A DNA stretch of 64,000 bases from Ktedonospora formicarum (lineage in GTDB: Bacteria > Chloroflexota > Ktedonobacteria > Ktedonobacterales > Ktedonobacteraceae), in contig NZ_BNJF01000010.1 in assembly GCF_016587355.1 (NCBI RefSeq), positions 124,001-188,000 on the forward strand, written 5' to 3'. Below are positions 19,282-28,336 of this stretch, in pieces. A program made the position numbers and the translations under genes. Position 1 is the stretch's first letter; each line of letters starts with the position of its first letter. A model generated the notes under the pieces. It was not told the DNA's origin. It saw only the letters and a list, made by a program, of their open reading frames with translations, and made no database searches.

Positions 19282-19932
19282 ATGAATATTTCATCAACGG
19301 ATACTGAAGTGACGAATATGCCATCCGCCCTCTCATCGAGCAGGGGTGAGCGCATTGCACATTACATCTCCGATATCTTTAATCCACTCTTTGTTGCAGC
19401 GCCTACATTCCTGGTGGCTGCGCTGATGAGTGCTCCTGATTTGCTCCATGCGTTCCTGTGGTGGGGGATTGTCATCGTGGGAGTCTCGATTCTCCCTTAT
19501 CTCTTCATCGCACGTGGCGTTCGGCAAGGGAAATATACGGATAAGCATGTTTCGCGCCGTGAGCAGCGGTTGGTACCAGTCTTATTCGCGCTCGTTTGTA
19601 TGACGGTTTCATTCTTCATCCTTGTTCTATTGCAGGCTTCGCGCCCCCTGCTAGGCACAACCGTTGCTATGCTGATTTCGCTCATACTTGCGCTCGTGAT
19701 TACCAGTGTGGCGAAATGGAAGATTAGCCTGCACATGATTGGGATTTCGGGGGCATGTACAATGCTCGTGGTATTTTTTGGTCCACTGTTCCTCCTGCTT
19801 ACACCTCTTGCCCCTCTGATTGGATGGGCACGCTGGAAGGTGGGCGCCCATAATGTGCTTCAGGCATGCGCTGGAACGCTTCTTGCTGTTATGGTGACCC
19901 TTGTTACTTTCTGGGGCTTTGGGCTACTGTAG
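19282..19932 (+). CDS. PAP2-like integral membrane protein
   Basis: A 216-aa protein with about six predicted membrane segments. The layout and the late GWARWKVGAHN segment resemble PAP2-type phosphatase relatives, where an Arg and a His of the last motif act in phosphate release. The full KxxxxxxRP and PSGH motifs are not visible, so catalytic activity is uncertain. An ATG at 19318 would remove the polar N-terminus; neither start has a strong ribosome-binding site. It has no obvious operon partner. The substrate, possibly a lipid phosphate, is inference only. Confidence 0.65.
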   Translation: MNISSTDTEVTNMPSALSSSRGERIAHYISDIFNPLFVAAPTFLVAALMSAPDLLHAFLWWGIVIVGVSILPYLFIARGVRQGKYTDKHVSRREQRLVPVLFALVCMTVSFFILVLLQASRPLLGTTVAMLISLILALVITSVAKWKISLHMIGISGACTMLVVFFGPLFLLLTPLAPLIGWARWKVGAHNVLQACAGTLLAVMVTLVTFWGFGLL

Positions 19933-20156
19933 CTCCTGTGTTTTCTCTTCAGCAATATGAGTATTTGTATTTCGCTCTTCCCAGAACAAATTCTTATCGT
20001 GTGAGACTTGAATGCTCTGAAATGAGGCTAAAGGTCTCTTGTATTGCGCGTTTTGGCCCTCAGAAAAATGAAACACTGCTTGACCCGGTTCCTATTGAGC
20101 GGTGGTTTTTTCCAATACTCAATTTTTCATAGGATCGCCCAAATTTATGGCACCGC

Positions 20157-20210
20157 CATTCTTGATACTATCACATTGTTGGGAGCAACAATGTGATAGT
20201 ATCAAGAATG
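20157..20210. promoter_or_regulatory. 25-bp perfect hairpin before the altronate dehydratase gene
   Basis: Arms 20157-20181 and 20186-20210 match perfectly around the loop GGAG. It ends 37 bases before the downstream ATG and has no T-run. It is therefore an operator candidate or a 5' leader hairpin, more than a terminator. Confidence 0.6.
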
Positions 20211-20247
20211 AGTAGTTATAGCCGCGTTAAGACTATAAGGAGGGAGT

Positions 20248-21849
20248 ATGGATAGGACCCAGCAGCGTTTTCAGATACAAAGAGGCGCATTGCCGAGTGG
20301 TAAGCCTGTTGATCTTCAGGAGGTCGCTGTTCTTTTGCAGGCAGGGGATGATGTCGCTATTGCCCGTCTTCCATTAGCAAAAGGCCTTCATGTGCGCCTG
20401 CCAAATGGTCGCTTGCTTATAGTTGGGCAGCGCGTACTGGCAGGCCATAAGCTGGCTCTCCGGGAGATTGCGCAGGGGCAACCTGTACTTCGTTATGGCT
20501 CGATTATCGGTTTTGCGACCCAGACAATTGAGGCAGGTTCACATGTGCATACCCACAACCTTGCGGTAGGTACACTCCATCAGCAGTATGTCTATGGGAG
20601 TGAATTGCACCTGGTTCAACCTGTTTCAATTCAGGAGCAGCGTACCTTTCAGGGGTATAGACGGCCCGATGGCAGGGCCGGGACACGTAATTACCTGGCA
20701 CTAATTGGCACTGTAAATTGTGCTGCCAGTGCGATACGCGCTATCCAGAAGCGCTTTGGGGCGGAAATTTTGCGCCGCTATCCCCAGATTGATGGCATTA
20801 TTGGATTGACTCATAAAAACGGTTGCGCGATGGGGAGCCAGGGGATCGCTACCTTACAGCGCGTACTGGCTGGAATGGCGGCTCATCCCAATGTTGGTGC
20901 CTATTTGCTGGTGGGTTTGGGCTGCGAAAGTAACCAGATTCCCAATCTGATTAGTGAGATGCGGCTTGATGTTGGTGAACGCTGGAAGGAGCCACTCTCA
21001 CTCAACCTTCAGGAGCACCAGGGAATTGCACAGACTGTGGAAGAGGGAGTGCGTCTTATTGGTGAATTGCTCCCACGAGTGAATGATGTGCGACGCGAAG
21101 CTATTCCCATTTCCGAACTCACCCTGGCGCTTCAGTGCGGTGGGAGCGATGGCTGGAGTGGGGTCACTGCCAATCCTGCCCTGGGCTATTGTGTCGATGA
21201 ATTGATCAGACAAGGTGGAACTGCTGTTCTGAGCGAGACGCCCGAGATATATGGAGCCGAACATGTGCTACTCCGACGGGCGCGCAGTCAGGAGGTGGGT
21301 GAAAAACTGCTTGAGCGTTTGCGCTGGTGGGAACAATATGCCGCAATCAATGGGATGGAAATGGACAATAACCCCTCTCCTGGCAACAAGCTTGGAGGCT
21401 TGACGACTATTTATGAGAAATCGCTAGGGGCAATCGCTAAGGGCGGTTCCATGCCTTTGAATGCCGTCTATCAGTATGCTGAGCAGATTACGGAACGTGG
21501 ATTGGTCGTCATGGATACGCCAGGATACGATCCCGTCTCAGCCACTGGACAGGTCGCGGGTGGTGCTAATATTATGGCCTTTACTACTGGACGTGGTTCG
21601 TGCTTTGGTTTTAAGCCGGCTCCATCCATCAAGATCGCGACGAATACTCCCATGTATGAGAGTATGAACAATGATATGGATCTCAACGCTGGTGTCATGT
21701 TAGATGGTGAGGGGATGAGCGCAGAGGAGGCTGGTAGGCAGATCCTGGAAGAAGTGATTGCCGTGGCAAGTGGCAAAAAGAGTAAAAGCGAGGCCCAGGA
21801 CATCGGTGAAGAAGAGTTCGCTCCCTGGATTCTGGGCGCCATTATGTAA
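20248..21849 (+). CDS. UxaA-family altronate/galactarate dehydratase
   Basis: A 533-aa hydro-lyase with an N-terminal SAF domain (about 25-125, VAIARLPLAKGLHV) and the UxaA catalytic C-terminus (GYRRPDGRAGTRNYLALIGTVNC, THKNGCAMG, LQCGGSDGWSG, GRGSCFGFKPAPSIKIATN). Enzymes of this family dehydrate sugar acids such as D-altronate or galactarate with Fe or another metal; conserved Cys and His residues are present. AAGGAGGGAGT precedes the ATG. A perfect hairpin precedes the gene. No other hexuronate genes are adjacent, so the exact substrate is uncertain. Confidence 0.88.
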   Translation: MDRTQQRFQIQRGALPSGKPVDLQEVAVLLQAGDDVAIARLPLAKGLHVRLPNGRLLIVGQRVLAGHKLALREIAQGQPVLRYGSIIGFATQTIEAGSHVHTHNLAVGTLHQQYVYGSELHLVQPVSIQEQRTFQGYRRPDGRAGTRNYLALIGTVNCAASAIRAIQKRFGAEILRRYPQIDGIIGLTHKNGCAMGSQGIATLQRVLAGMAAHPNVGAYLLVGLGCESNQIPNLISEMRLDVGERWKEPLSLNLQEHQGIAQTVEEGVRLIGELLPRVNDVRREAIPISELTLALQCGGSDGWSGVTANPALGYCVDELIRQGGTAVLSETPEIYGAEHVLLRRARSQEVGEKLLERLRWWEQYAAINGMEMDNNPSPGNKLGGLTTIYEKSLGAIAKGGSMPLNAVYQYAEQITERGLVVMDTPGYDPVSATGQVAGGANIMAFTTGRGSCFGFKPAPSIKIATNTPMYESMNNDMDLNAGVMLDGEGMSAEEAGRQILEEVIAVASGKKSKSEAQDIGEEEFAPWILGAIM

Positions 21850-21924
21850 GTGGCGTTCAACCCTTCAATTGTGCTTGAGGAGGTCCTGGATTCATATAAT
21901 AGTGCCTGCAATGGCAGGATATCT

Positions 21925-22941
21925 TCATGATCCGAAATTGGTCCGGTAGGCAGTTGGTGTTAGATGGAAAACGGCTTGAAAGGTACGGGTCAGACGGGGA
22001 CCATCGTTAAAGCCAACCCGGTGCGCGATTTCGGTAACACTCAGTGACGTTGTACGCAGCAGCGTTTGGGCACATTCTAGCCGTAAGCGGCGTATATACG
22101 TCGCTGGAGGGACGCCTACCTCGCGTGTAAAGATCTCGCTAAAGCGGCTAGGCGAGAGAAATAGCAGAGAAGCTAATTGGGGTACGGTCAACGGCTCATG
22201 GAAGCGCTCTTCGCACATGCGCAAGATGTGAACAATGTCAGGACTATAGGGTGCTTTCCCGTTCAGCTCAGAGAGGGGCGGTTTTTTATCCACCGCCCCT
22301 TGTCTGCGTGTTATAGAGACCAGCAGGCGAAATAGCTGGCAGCGCGTCAACTGGACGGCAGCGAGATCCTGCTCAGCATACTCCATGCAGATCTCCGCGA
22401 GCATCGTGTTCACAGCATGATGATGTTCTGGTGAAAGGTGCAAGCGATGTGCATAGCAAGATTCCTTCCCCATAGAAGTATCCTCTGTACCGATCAGTAG
22501 ATGCCAGAAGATGGGCAGGGCGCGTAGCGCGGCGAGTTCTTCGGTGGAGAAGAGATGGCGTTGGAAGTAGAAGGCATCAAGCTCAAGCATGTGGTAGCGC
22601 TGATATGCATGGACAACCCCAGGTGGAAGAATGTATACATCTCCTCGCACAATGGTATAGGGGTGATGATCTATCAGATGTATGCCCTGCCCATTCTGAA
22701 CGATATAGAAGGCATAGAAATCCAGATGGTGGTGTGGCCCGGTATCTATGCCGTGATTGTAGCGTTCGTGTCGTAGTAGCAGAGGGAGAGATTGATGGCC
22801 CCGCATCTTTGTGAAGTAACAGGGAGTAGCCTCCTGGGAAACTGCCAACTCGGTCCATAAAAACGTATCTGGATATTGCACCCTCAGTTCCTGCCTTTCT
22901 CGGAGAAAATGCCATGAAGTCCGCTGAAATTGACAAGCCAA
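21925..22941 (-). CDS. AraC-family regulator with cupin sensor domain
   Basis: A 338-aa regulator with an AraC-binding cupin (HHHLDFYAFYIVQNGQGIHLIDHHPY, about 70-150) and a C-terminal double HTH (LTVPQLASLLFLSPSRFSEIFTREVG and SVTEIAHRVGFNDGPRLTRTF). The TTG start at 22941 gives the longest form; its GAGG lies too close, so a start slightly inside is possible. It is divergent from a PhyH-like dioxygenase, its probable target. This sensor type often binds sugars or related metabolites. The ligand is not known. Confidence 0.85.
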   Translation of the reverse strand: MACQFQRTSWHFLRERQELRVQYPDTFLWTELAVSQEATPCYFTKMRGHQSLPLLLRHERYNHGIDTGPHHHLDFYAFYIVQNGQGIHLIDHHPYTIVRGDVYILPPGVVHAYQRYHMLELDAFYFQRHLFSTEELAALRALPIFWHLLIGTEDTSMGKESCYAHRLHLSPEHHHAVNTMLAEICMEYAEQDLAAVQLTRCQLFRLLVSITRRQGAVDKKPPLSELNGKAPYSPDIVHILRMCEERFHEPLTVPQLASLLFLSPSRFSEIFTREVGVPPATYIRRLRLECAQTLLRTTSLSVTEIAHRVGFNDGPRLTRTFQAVFHLTPTAYRTNFGS

Positions 22942-23113
22942 TCACCTCTTCTTGCTTGTATGCTTAACACTATAAATTGCACCTTGTCAAGCGATGATTT
23001 GCTCTAGAGGCTCATATGTGATTTTGAGCGTAGAGTCACCGTTGCTGTAAAGCGAGGTGATACGCGCGATGATGTTGCATGAAGACGTGTGATTGCAATG
23101 GAGGAGACAGGCA

Positions 23114-23926
23114 ATGAGTGGTCAGGCATCTGAGATTTATGATGAGTATACGTCGTTTGTAGAATCTGACGCAAACGCCGCCGCCGAAATGCTACAGAAA
23201 CAAATGAGTGAGCAAGGATACCTCTTTTTCCGGGGGCTTGTGCCTGCGGACGAGGTACGCTCCGTGCGTCGCTCTATGTTGGAAGTGTTGAGCGCGGCAG
23301 GATGGGTGAATCCTGCTTACGATCTTATGGAAGGGCGAGCTATGCCCGGACAAGAGCCCCTGACTGAAGGGCAGCCAGAATACGCTGCTGCCTATCGCGA
23401 GGTGCTCAGGCTTCCAAATTTCTATAATTTCCCCTGTCATACTGCCTTGATGGCAATAGCGCAAAAATTATTGGAAGGGGATGTCTTTGTTCACCCGCGC
23501 CGTATCGGGCGCATTACCTTTCCTGGATCTGCGGCCTTTGCGACACCACCGCACCAGGACTACTACTACATTCGTGGCTCAGTAGAAACCTATTCATGTT
23601 GGACGCCTCTAGGTGATTGCCCACGTGAATTGGGTGGGCTGGCAGTCTGGCCTGGAACCCATAATTTAGGCTTTGTTGAGCATAGTGCAAGGCATGTTGG
23701 GGCTGTTGGGGGTCATGGTATCCCTGTAGATGAATCGCAGGCGCAGTGGCACACTGTTGACTATGGGATCGGAGATGCACTGTTCTTCCGTTCATATACC
23801 ATCCACAAAGCCCTTCCTAATCTGACGAAAGACCGTTTGCGCCTCTCAACCGATAATCGCTACCAAATCAGCAACGACGAGATTGATCCTGCTGCGCTGA
23901 AGCCGCACGGCATTGGCGGCAAGTAG
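23114..23926 (+). CDS. Phytanoyl-CoA dioxygenase (PhyH) family protein
   Basis: A 270-aa Fe(II)/2-oxoglutarate-dependent oxygenase. The start at 23114 is supported by GGAGGAGACAGG upstream. The metal motif HxD is in PPHQDYYYIRG, the distal His in YTIHKALPNL, and the 2-oxoglutarate Arg in KDRLRLSTDNRY. An N-terminal GYLFFRGLVPADEV segment is typical of the family. The divergent AraC regulator suggests inducible expression. The substrate cannot be predicted; many relatives are not phytanoyl-CoA hydroxylases. Confidence 0.87.
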   Translation: MSGQASEIYDEYTSFVESDANAAAEMLQKQMSEQGYLFFRGLVPADEVRSVRRSMLEVLSAAGWVNPAYDLMEGRAMPGQEPLTEGQPEYAAAYREVLRLPNFYNFPCHTALMAIAQKLLEGDVFVHPRRIGRITFPGSAAFATPPHQDYYYIRGSVETYSCWTPLGDCPRELGGLAVWPGTHNLGFVEHSARHVGAVGGHGIPVDESQAQWHTVDYGIGDALFFRSYTIHKALPNLTKDRLRLSTDNRYQISNDEIDPAALKPHGIGGK

Positions 23927-24017
23927 CCATATACATGATCAGGCGATGAGGTGGTGACACATCATTTTTGTTCGTATTGATTTCTAAGGAATCCGCGTTG
24001 GCGAAATTGTGGAGGCG

Positions 24018-24497
24018 TTAGGATGATTTCATACGCGGCGGTGTGGTTATAGGGCTTTTTCTTTTCCAGAACGAATGGAGGAGTTCTAGCACAAACCACA
24101 ATCCCCGTGCGCAGATGCCTCCCAGCGCATCGCCCTTAAAGGCATTGAAGTCGGTGAAGGTAGGAAGTTCACCGCGGAAAAATGCCTGGATAGTTTCCTG
24201 TACCAGCGCTGCCAGGATTAAGCCTGCGACATACCAGTGCAGATGACGGCGCAATTGCGGGATGAGGCTAAGAGTAAGTGTGCCGATGATGAAAAAGAAG
24301 ATAGTATGCCCAACAAAGTGGTCGTGGGCATTATGAAAGACCTCATGGAATGGGACGCCAAATGCAGGCCACACTTCGCTTAGCCAGTCAAAAGGGAACC
24401 AGAGGACACCCAGAAGTATGAGCACGGGCCAGCCGAAGCGCAGACCCAGCAAGATAATACGGAGAAACGTATGTTGGGGATTTGCATCTTTTGACAT
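24018..24497 (-). CDS. Small integral membrane protein, VanZ-like
   Basis: A 159-aa protein with about four membrane segments. The start at ATG 24495-24497 follows AAGGAAGGAAG; a longer reading adds 34 residues with no support. The C-terminal pattern (TDFNAFKGDALGGICARGLWFVLEL) resembles VanZ-like proteins, whose function is mostly unknown. The similarity is weak. It is downstream of the TMEM175 gene on the same strand, but a terminator lies between. Confidence 0.6.
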   Translation of the reverse strand: MSKDANPQHTFLRIILLGLRFGWPVLILLGVLWFPFDWLSEVWPAFGVPFHEVFHNAHDHFVGHTIFFFIIGTLTLSLIPQLRRHLHWYVAGLILAALVQETIQAFFRGELPTFTDFNAFKGDALGGICARGLWFVLELLHSFWKRKSPITTPPRMKSS

Positions 24498-24673
24498 AAT
24501 ATAGCTTCTTCCTTCCTTATTGTTATAGAAGAGAGGTTTGTTGAGTATAGCATGGATGGATATCGCGTTACTCGTTTCTGAGTGTTTGCTTTTGCGCACT
24601 CAAGACCTCCATGAGAGTAAGTCAAAAGCTCCAATGACTGGGAACCATTAATGGCGTCTTGTTTGGTTGTTAG

Positions 24674-24727
24674 AGAACAAAAAGTACGCGCTTTCCCTTC
24701 TCCAGGAAAGAGCGTACTTTTTGTTCT
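24674..24727 (-). terminator. Strong terminator after the TMEM175 gene
   Basis: Arms 24674-24696 and 24705-24727 form a long stem with one or two mismatches. On the minus strand it ends with ACTTTTTGTTCT. It separates the TMEM175 gene from the VanZ-like gene and, being symmetric, could work in both directions. Confidence 0.75.
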
Positions 24728-24770
24728 AAGAAGAAGCAGACCTTCAATGGAGTGCACGATAGACCAGAGA

Positions 24771-26354
24771 TTAGACCGTAGCGACCTCGGCTGGCACCTT
24801 TGGATCGGGATCTTGCTCGAAGAGATCTTCTATTTTTTTTGTGGACCAATGAGAGATGGTCCACGTACTGCCTAGCAGAGCGAGGTAGATCACAATATAG
24901 GCGGTTGTGGGAATGGGTAGAAAGATGCTCGCGAGAGCCAGGCCCACAAAGATGAGTGGGTTGATCAGAAGGATGCGTGCAAAGCGTTTACGTCTCTTGG
25001 ATGGAATGTTTCGCTTGAGAAGACGGTATTCATGTGATCGCGCCGTCTTATAGCTAGCGTACTGCCATATGGCCCAGAGTACTCCAGCAGTGATTACCTG
25101 CCAGCAACTGAAGAGAAGCGCATACACGTGAGAAGACATGTGGCTGGTATAGAGGCGCGCAGGAATAAACATCAGGATAATCAGAAGCAAGAAGACAAAA
25201 TTGAGTCCCAGTAGTACCGAGTCGTACCGTTTGATCAGCCTGAACAGGTGATAATGAAGTAACCAGTACACCCCCATAAGGACAAAACTAAATACATAGG
25301 TGCCAAGGAGGCTCCAGCTCTCAGTCAGGACGGTTGCGACCGCGTTGTGGTCTTCAAAATTGAAAGAGGGATCGATCTGGGCCGCAACGATGGTGATCGC
25401 GATACCAACAATGGCGTCGCTAAAAAGCTGGATGCGGGTCATATCTTCGTTGCCGATGCTTAGATCCAAATTCTCCTGCAAGCGACGACGATAGAAGGAG
25501 AAAAAGAGCCAGCGTATTACTGTGTAGCCGACCACAATGCCAACTCCGATCTCCCAGTAATTCAACGCGAGCATGATATAGGCTGGGATATAGAAGAGCA
25601 AACTGATCGGAATGGCTGATAATCGCCAGTTGGTGTAGACAAGAAATGCCTTTTCTGGCTGAGTATCCTCAAAGAGCGTATTGGATTGTTTGCTTTGGGC
25701 ATATCGCCACATCAATGGAAGCATGATACTTGCACCCAGTAGCGACCCCAGAAATAACAAGAAACTATAGATATTGCTACTACTCAGGGCTACCTCAGGA
25801 TGTAGGGCGATGTCAATAAGGCCGACATCCATGATATTCAAACTGACTGGAATCAAGACTACCAGGGCTAGGTAGAGAGAGTTCAGGGTGATGAGCCAGC
25901 CATCGTTGCGTTTAATGTGATGGAAGATGCTATGGTGCTCTCGCCAGAGATTATACACAAAAATAAAACTTAAGAGGTACGAGAAGAGGCGAATGCCAAA
26001 GACAACGGTATTTAGCTCTTCCAGGTTTTTGGGGATCTTGATGGAAACAGCTGCAATGGTCAGAGCGAAGGCGATTACTCCATCGCTAAAGATCATTAAC
26101 CGCTCATTTTCTTCTTCTCGTTCCTCCTGTTCCTTTTCGGCAAGTCGCTCTGCCTTATGCATCGCGGCATGAGCTTCTCCGGCTGTCTCTGTATGTGTTT
26201 CATGGTTGTGTTGTGTGTTCATCCGATGCTGCTTCCAGCGAGTCAGGAGTGTTGGTTTCTCTGTCGAAGCCAACGCTTCAGGCAATGGTGCGGCGCAGTT
26301 GGAGCAAAACTTGCCTCCCGAATGCAGTTTTGCTTTACAGTTGGGACATTGCAT
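24771..26354 (-). CDS. Double TMEM175-like (DUF1211) channel with N-terminal zinc ribbon
   Basis: A 527-aa membrane protein. Residues 3-20 form a zinc ribbon (C3, C6, C17, C20). A charged, Glu-rich linker follows, then two TMEM175/DUF1211 units, each opening with the signature RxxxFSD: R85-F89-S90-D91 and R307-F311-S312-D313. In known TMEM175 channels this first helix carries the hydrophobic filter for K+. Known bacterial proteins are mostly single units forming tetramers, while animal TMEM175 has two units, so this is a bacterial two-unit form with an added zinc ribbon. Channel activity is inferred. Confidence 0.85.
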   Translation of the reverse strand: MQCPNCKAKLHSGGKFCSNCAAPLPEALASTEKPTLLTRWKQHRMNTQHNHETHTETAGEAHAAMHKAERLAEKEQEEREEENERLMIFSDGVIAFALTIAAVSIKIPKNLEELNTVVFGIRLFSYLLSFIFVYNLWREHHSIFHHIKRNDGWLITLNSLYLALVVLIPVSLNIMDVGLIDIALHPEVALSSSNIYSFLLFLGSLLGASIMLPLMWRYAQSKQSNTLFEDTQPEKAFLVYTNWRLSAIPISLLFYIPAYIMLALNYWEIGVGIVVGYTVIRWLFFSFYRRRLQENLDLSIGNEDMTRIQLFSDAIVGIAITIVAAQIDPSFNFEDHNAVATVLTESWSLLGTYVFSFVLMGVYWLLHYHLFRLIKRYDSVLLGLNFVFLLLIILMFIPARLYTSHMSSHVYALLFSCWQVITAGVLWAIWQYASYKTARSHEYRLLKRNIPSKRRKRFARILLINPLIFVGLALASIFLPIPTTAYIVIYLALLGSTWTISHWSTKKIEDLFEQDPDPKVPAEVATV

Positions 26355-26824
26355 GTATGAGTTCCTTCTCTCTTATTTGAAGATAATGGTAAAGTCCACT
26401 TGATCCAGGGATGAGAAATCATCGCAAAGACAACAAGAATAGACGTCATTTGGAATGGCTAAATTCTCTGGTTAAGGTTCGATAGAACAATGGAGTCAGG
26501 ACATTACCAAATATTGAAGAATGCAGATACCATTATACTCGCTCAAGCCGTCTGTGAGCGGTTTTATAGGCGATATTTACCTTGCTTATGATTTTGATTT
26601 CTTATAGTTCTACAACAGTGTTCAGAAGGCATGAGCAGGCATATGTAGACGCAGAGCTTCAGCCTGCGTAGGATGTAGATCAATTAAGTGGTACACCCCA
26701 TTCTACAGCGGAGTATTCTTAGAAAAGTTACAATGGCAAAGTTGAAGGGTGCATAGTGTTTTTTTCGCGGCAAGAGTGTATACTGGAGCTCTATTGTCAA
26801 TTGAAAAATATATGGATGTGATGG
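26355..26824 (+). promoter_or_regulatory. Intergenic region with a probable kptA promoter
   Basis: This 470-bp stretch between divergent genes holds no convincing ORF or repeat. A good -10 (TATACT, 26779-26784) lies about 40 bases before kptA, with only a weak -35 (GTGTTT) 17 bases upstream of it. Confidence 0.45.
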
Positions 26825-27373
26825 ATGGAAAAACATCTCAAGCGTCTAAGTAAAACGCTCGCGTATGTTCTGCGTCATGATCCCCAGAGTCATGGCTTGA
26901 TCCTTGATGCTGAGGGTTGGGTCTCTATGGAAGAGCTATTAGCTGCTTTGCACCAACAGCATCGCTCCTGGGAGCAGGTCACAGAGACAGACATTTTCTC
27001 TCTCATGGCGCAATCGGAGAAGCAGCGTTTTGAAGTCAAAGATGGCAAGATCCGTGCCTATTATGGTCATTCTCTTCCGAGAAAGATTGAGATGCAAGCC
27101 GCTATTCCGCCGAAAGTGTTGTATCATGGTACCACCCCTGAGGCGACACAACTCATTAGGGATCAAGGCTTACGCCCAATGCAGCGCCAGTATGTCCATC
27201 TCTCTGCTGATAGGGAGACGGCTCTGATGGTGGCTCGCCGTCGTACATCTCGTCCGGTCATACTTCATGTGAATGCGCTTGAGGCCTCAGAACAAGGAAT
27301 TGCCTTCTATCTGGGGAACGATATGGTCTGGCTTGCTGAACCAATTCCCCCGCCCTATATTCAATTTGGCTAG
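26825..27373 (+). CDS. kptA: RNA 2'-phosphotransferase (Tpt1/KptA)
   Basis: A 182-aa enzyme of the Tpt1/KptA family, which moves an internal RNA 2'-phosphate to NAD+ to give ADP-ribose 1'',2''-cyclic phosphate and nicotinamide. The N-terminal winged-helix lobe has LAYVLRHDPQSHGL and GWVSMEELL. The ADP-ribosyltransferase-like lobe has VLYHGT, VHLSADRETALMVARRR and the closing VWLAEPIPPPYI. The conserved Arg and His residues of the family are in place. In bacteria its role is unclear because tRNA splicing by ligation is absent. It is monocistronic. Only a weak GGATG-like site precedes the ATG. Confidence 0.93.
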   Translation: MEKHLKRLSKTLAYVLRHDPQSHGLILDAEGWVSMEELLAALHQQHRSWEQVTETDIFSLMAQSEKQRFEVKDGKIRAYYGHSLPRKIEMQAAIPPKVLYHGTTPEATQLIRDQGLRPMQRQYVHLSADRETALMVARRRTSRPVILHVNALEASEQGIAFYLGNDMVWLAEPIPPPYIQFG

Positions 27374-27415
27374 GGGTGTTATGGGGTCATTATATAAAAT
27401 GAACCTTTCTCTTTT

Positions 27416-28177
27416 CTAATCCACCAGAGGCAAAGCAAGTGAAAAGCCTCCTTCTTGCTCACTCCAGATCTGTCCTCCGTGTTCGTGTAAAATCTCATGG
27501 CATAGTGCAAGGCACGCTTCTACCTCGCCATGCTCAAATATTCGTATTTCTGCTCCGAATTCTCCTATTTTTTCGGTCGTGTGTCTCGGCAGATCGTTTT
27601 TGAAGCGAATCGTTATTTGCGCTTCCTGACCCATGAGGTTTGAAAAGGGTGCTAGATGGATCTCAGCAGGCTTCGTAACAGTCTGTCCTGTGAATATATA
27701 GTTGAGGAGGATATGTTCAAAAAGCGCCTGCAACCAGAAAGAATCGCACATGATAAAAAGCGGCTGCGTAGGTATGCTCACTTGTACGATACCATCAGGA
27801 TAGAGTGGAATACGTTGTTCAATGACCTGTCTGAATATGGCCACGAGATCTGCTCGAACCTTGTTTTGACAGAGTCGCTCATCTGTTGCCTCAGGAGCGA
27901 GCTCACGTAGTTGAGCCAGCAGATCATTCAAGCGCTTTTCGCGATCTTGCATTGTCTGCAAATAGCCTAAACAGCAATCATTTCGATCTTGCCAGGCTTC
28001 TTGTGTTGGGGGAAATGTTTCTTGAGCACGCGCTGAGATTGTACGTTGCAGCAGGTGCCGATATCCAGAAAGCACGGCCAGACCATTGCCCACTTCATGG
28101 TGGATTAGTTTGAGCAGTGCATAATTGATCGGAGCATCTTTGACACTCTTAACTACGTCGATATTGCTTTGAGTCAT
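27416..28177 (-). CDS. Degenerate sensor histidine kinase-like protein
   Basis: About 253 aa from ATG 28177, preceded by GGGGGAA. It has an H-box-like IHHEVGNGLAVLSGY near residue 27, a helical DHp-like segment, and an HATPase-like remainder with an N-box-like LFEHILLNYIF. The glycine boxes G1 and G2 are not recognisable, though the C-terminal ILHEHGGQIWSEQEGGFSLALPL matches the usual end of the domain. It is soluble, with no sensor domain or membrane segment. It may be a phosphotransfer or regulatory protein; kinase activity is doubtful. No partner response regulator is adjacent. Confidence 0.65.
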   Translation of the reverse strand: MTQSNIDVVKSVKDAPINYALLKLIHHEVGNGLAVLSGYRHLLQRTISARAQETFPPTQEAWQDRNDCCLGYLQTMQDREKRLNDLLAQLRELAPEATDERLCQNKVRADLVAIFRQVIEQRIPLYPDGIVQVSIPTQPLFIMCDSFWLQALFEHILLNYIFTGQTVTKPAEIHLAPFSNLMGQEAQITIRFKNDLPRHTTEKIGEFGAEIRIFEHGEVEACLALCHEILHEHGGQIWSEQEGGFSLALPLVD

Positions 28178-28336
28178 GTGCACTTCCCCCTTTTCTCCAG
28201 GCGCTATTGCAAACTCTCATAACTATACTAGGATGATAATGCTATTGTACTATCGCTTTTAAACACCTTTGACATGTATTCGAAGAGTTTTAACGCCTGT
28301 TTTTGACACCTTGTTTTTTCTTACTGAGAAAATTTT

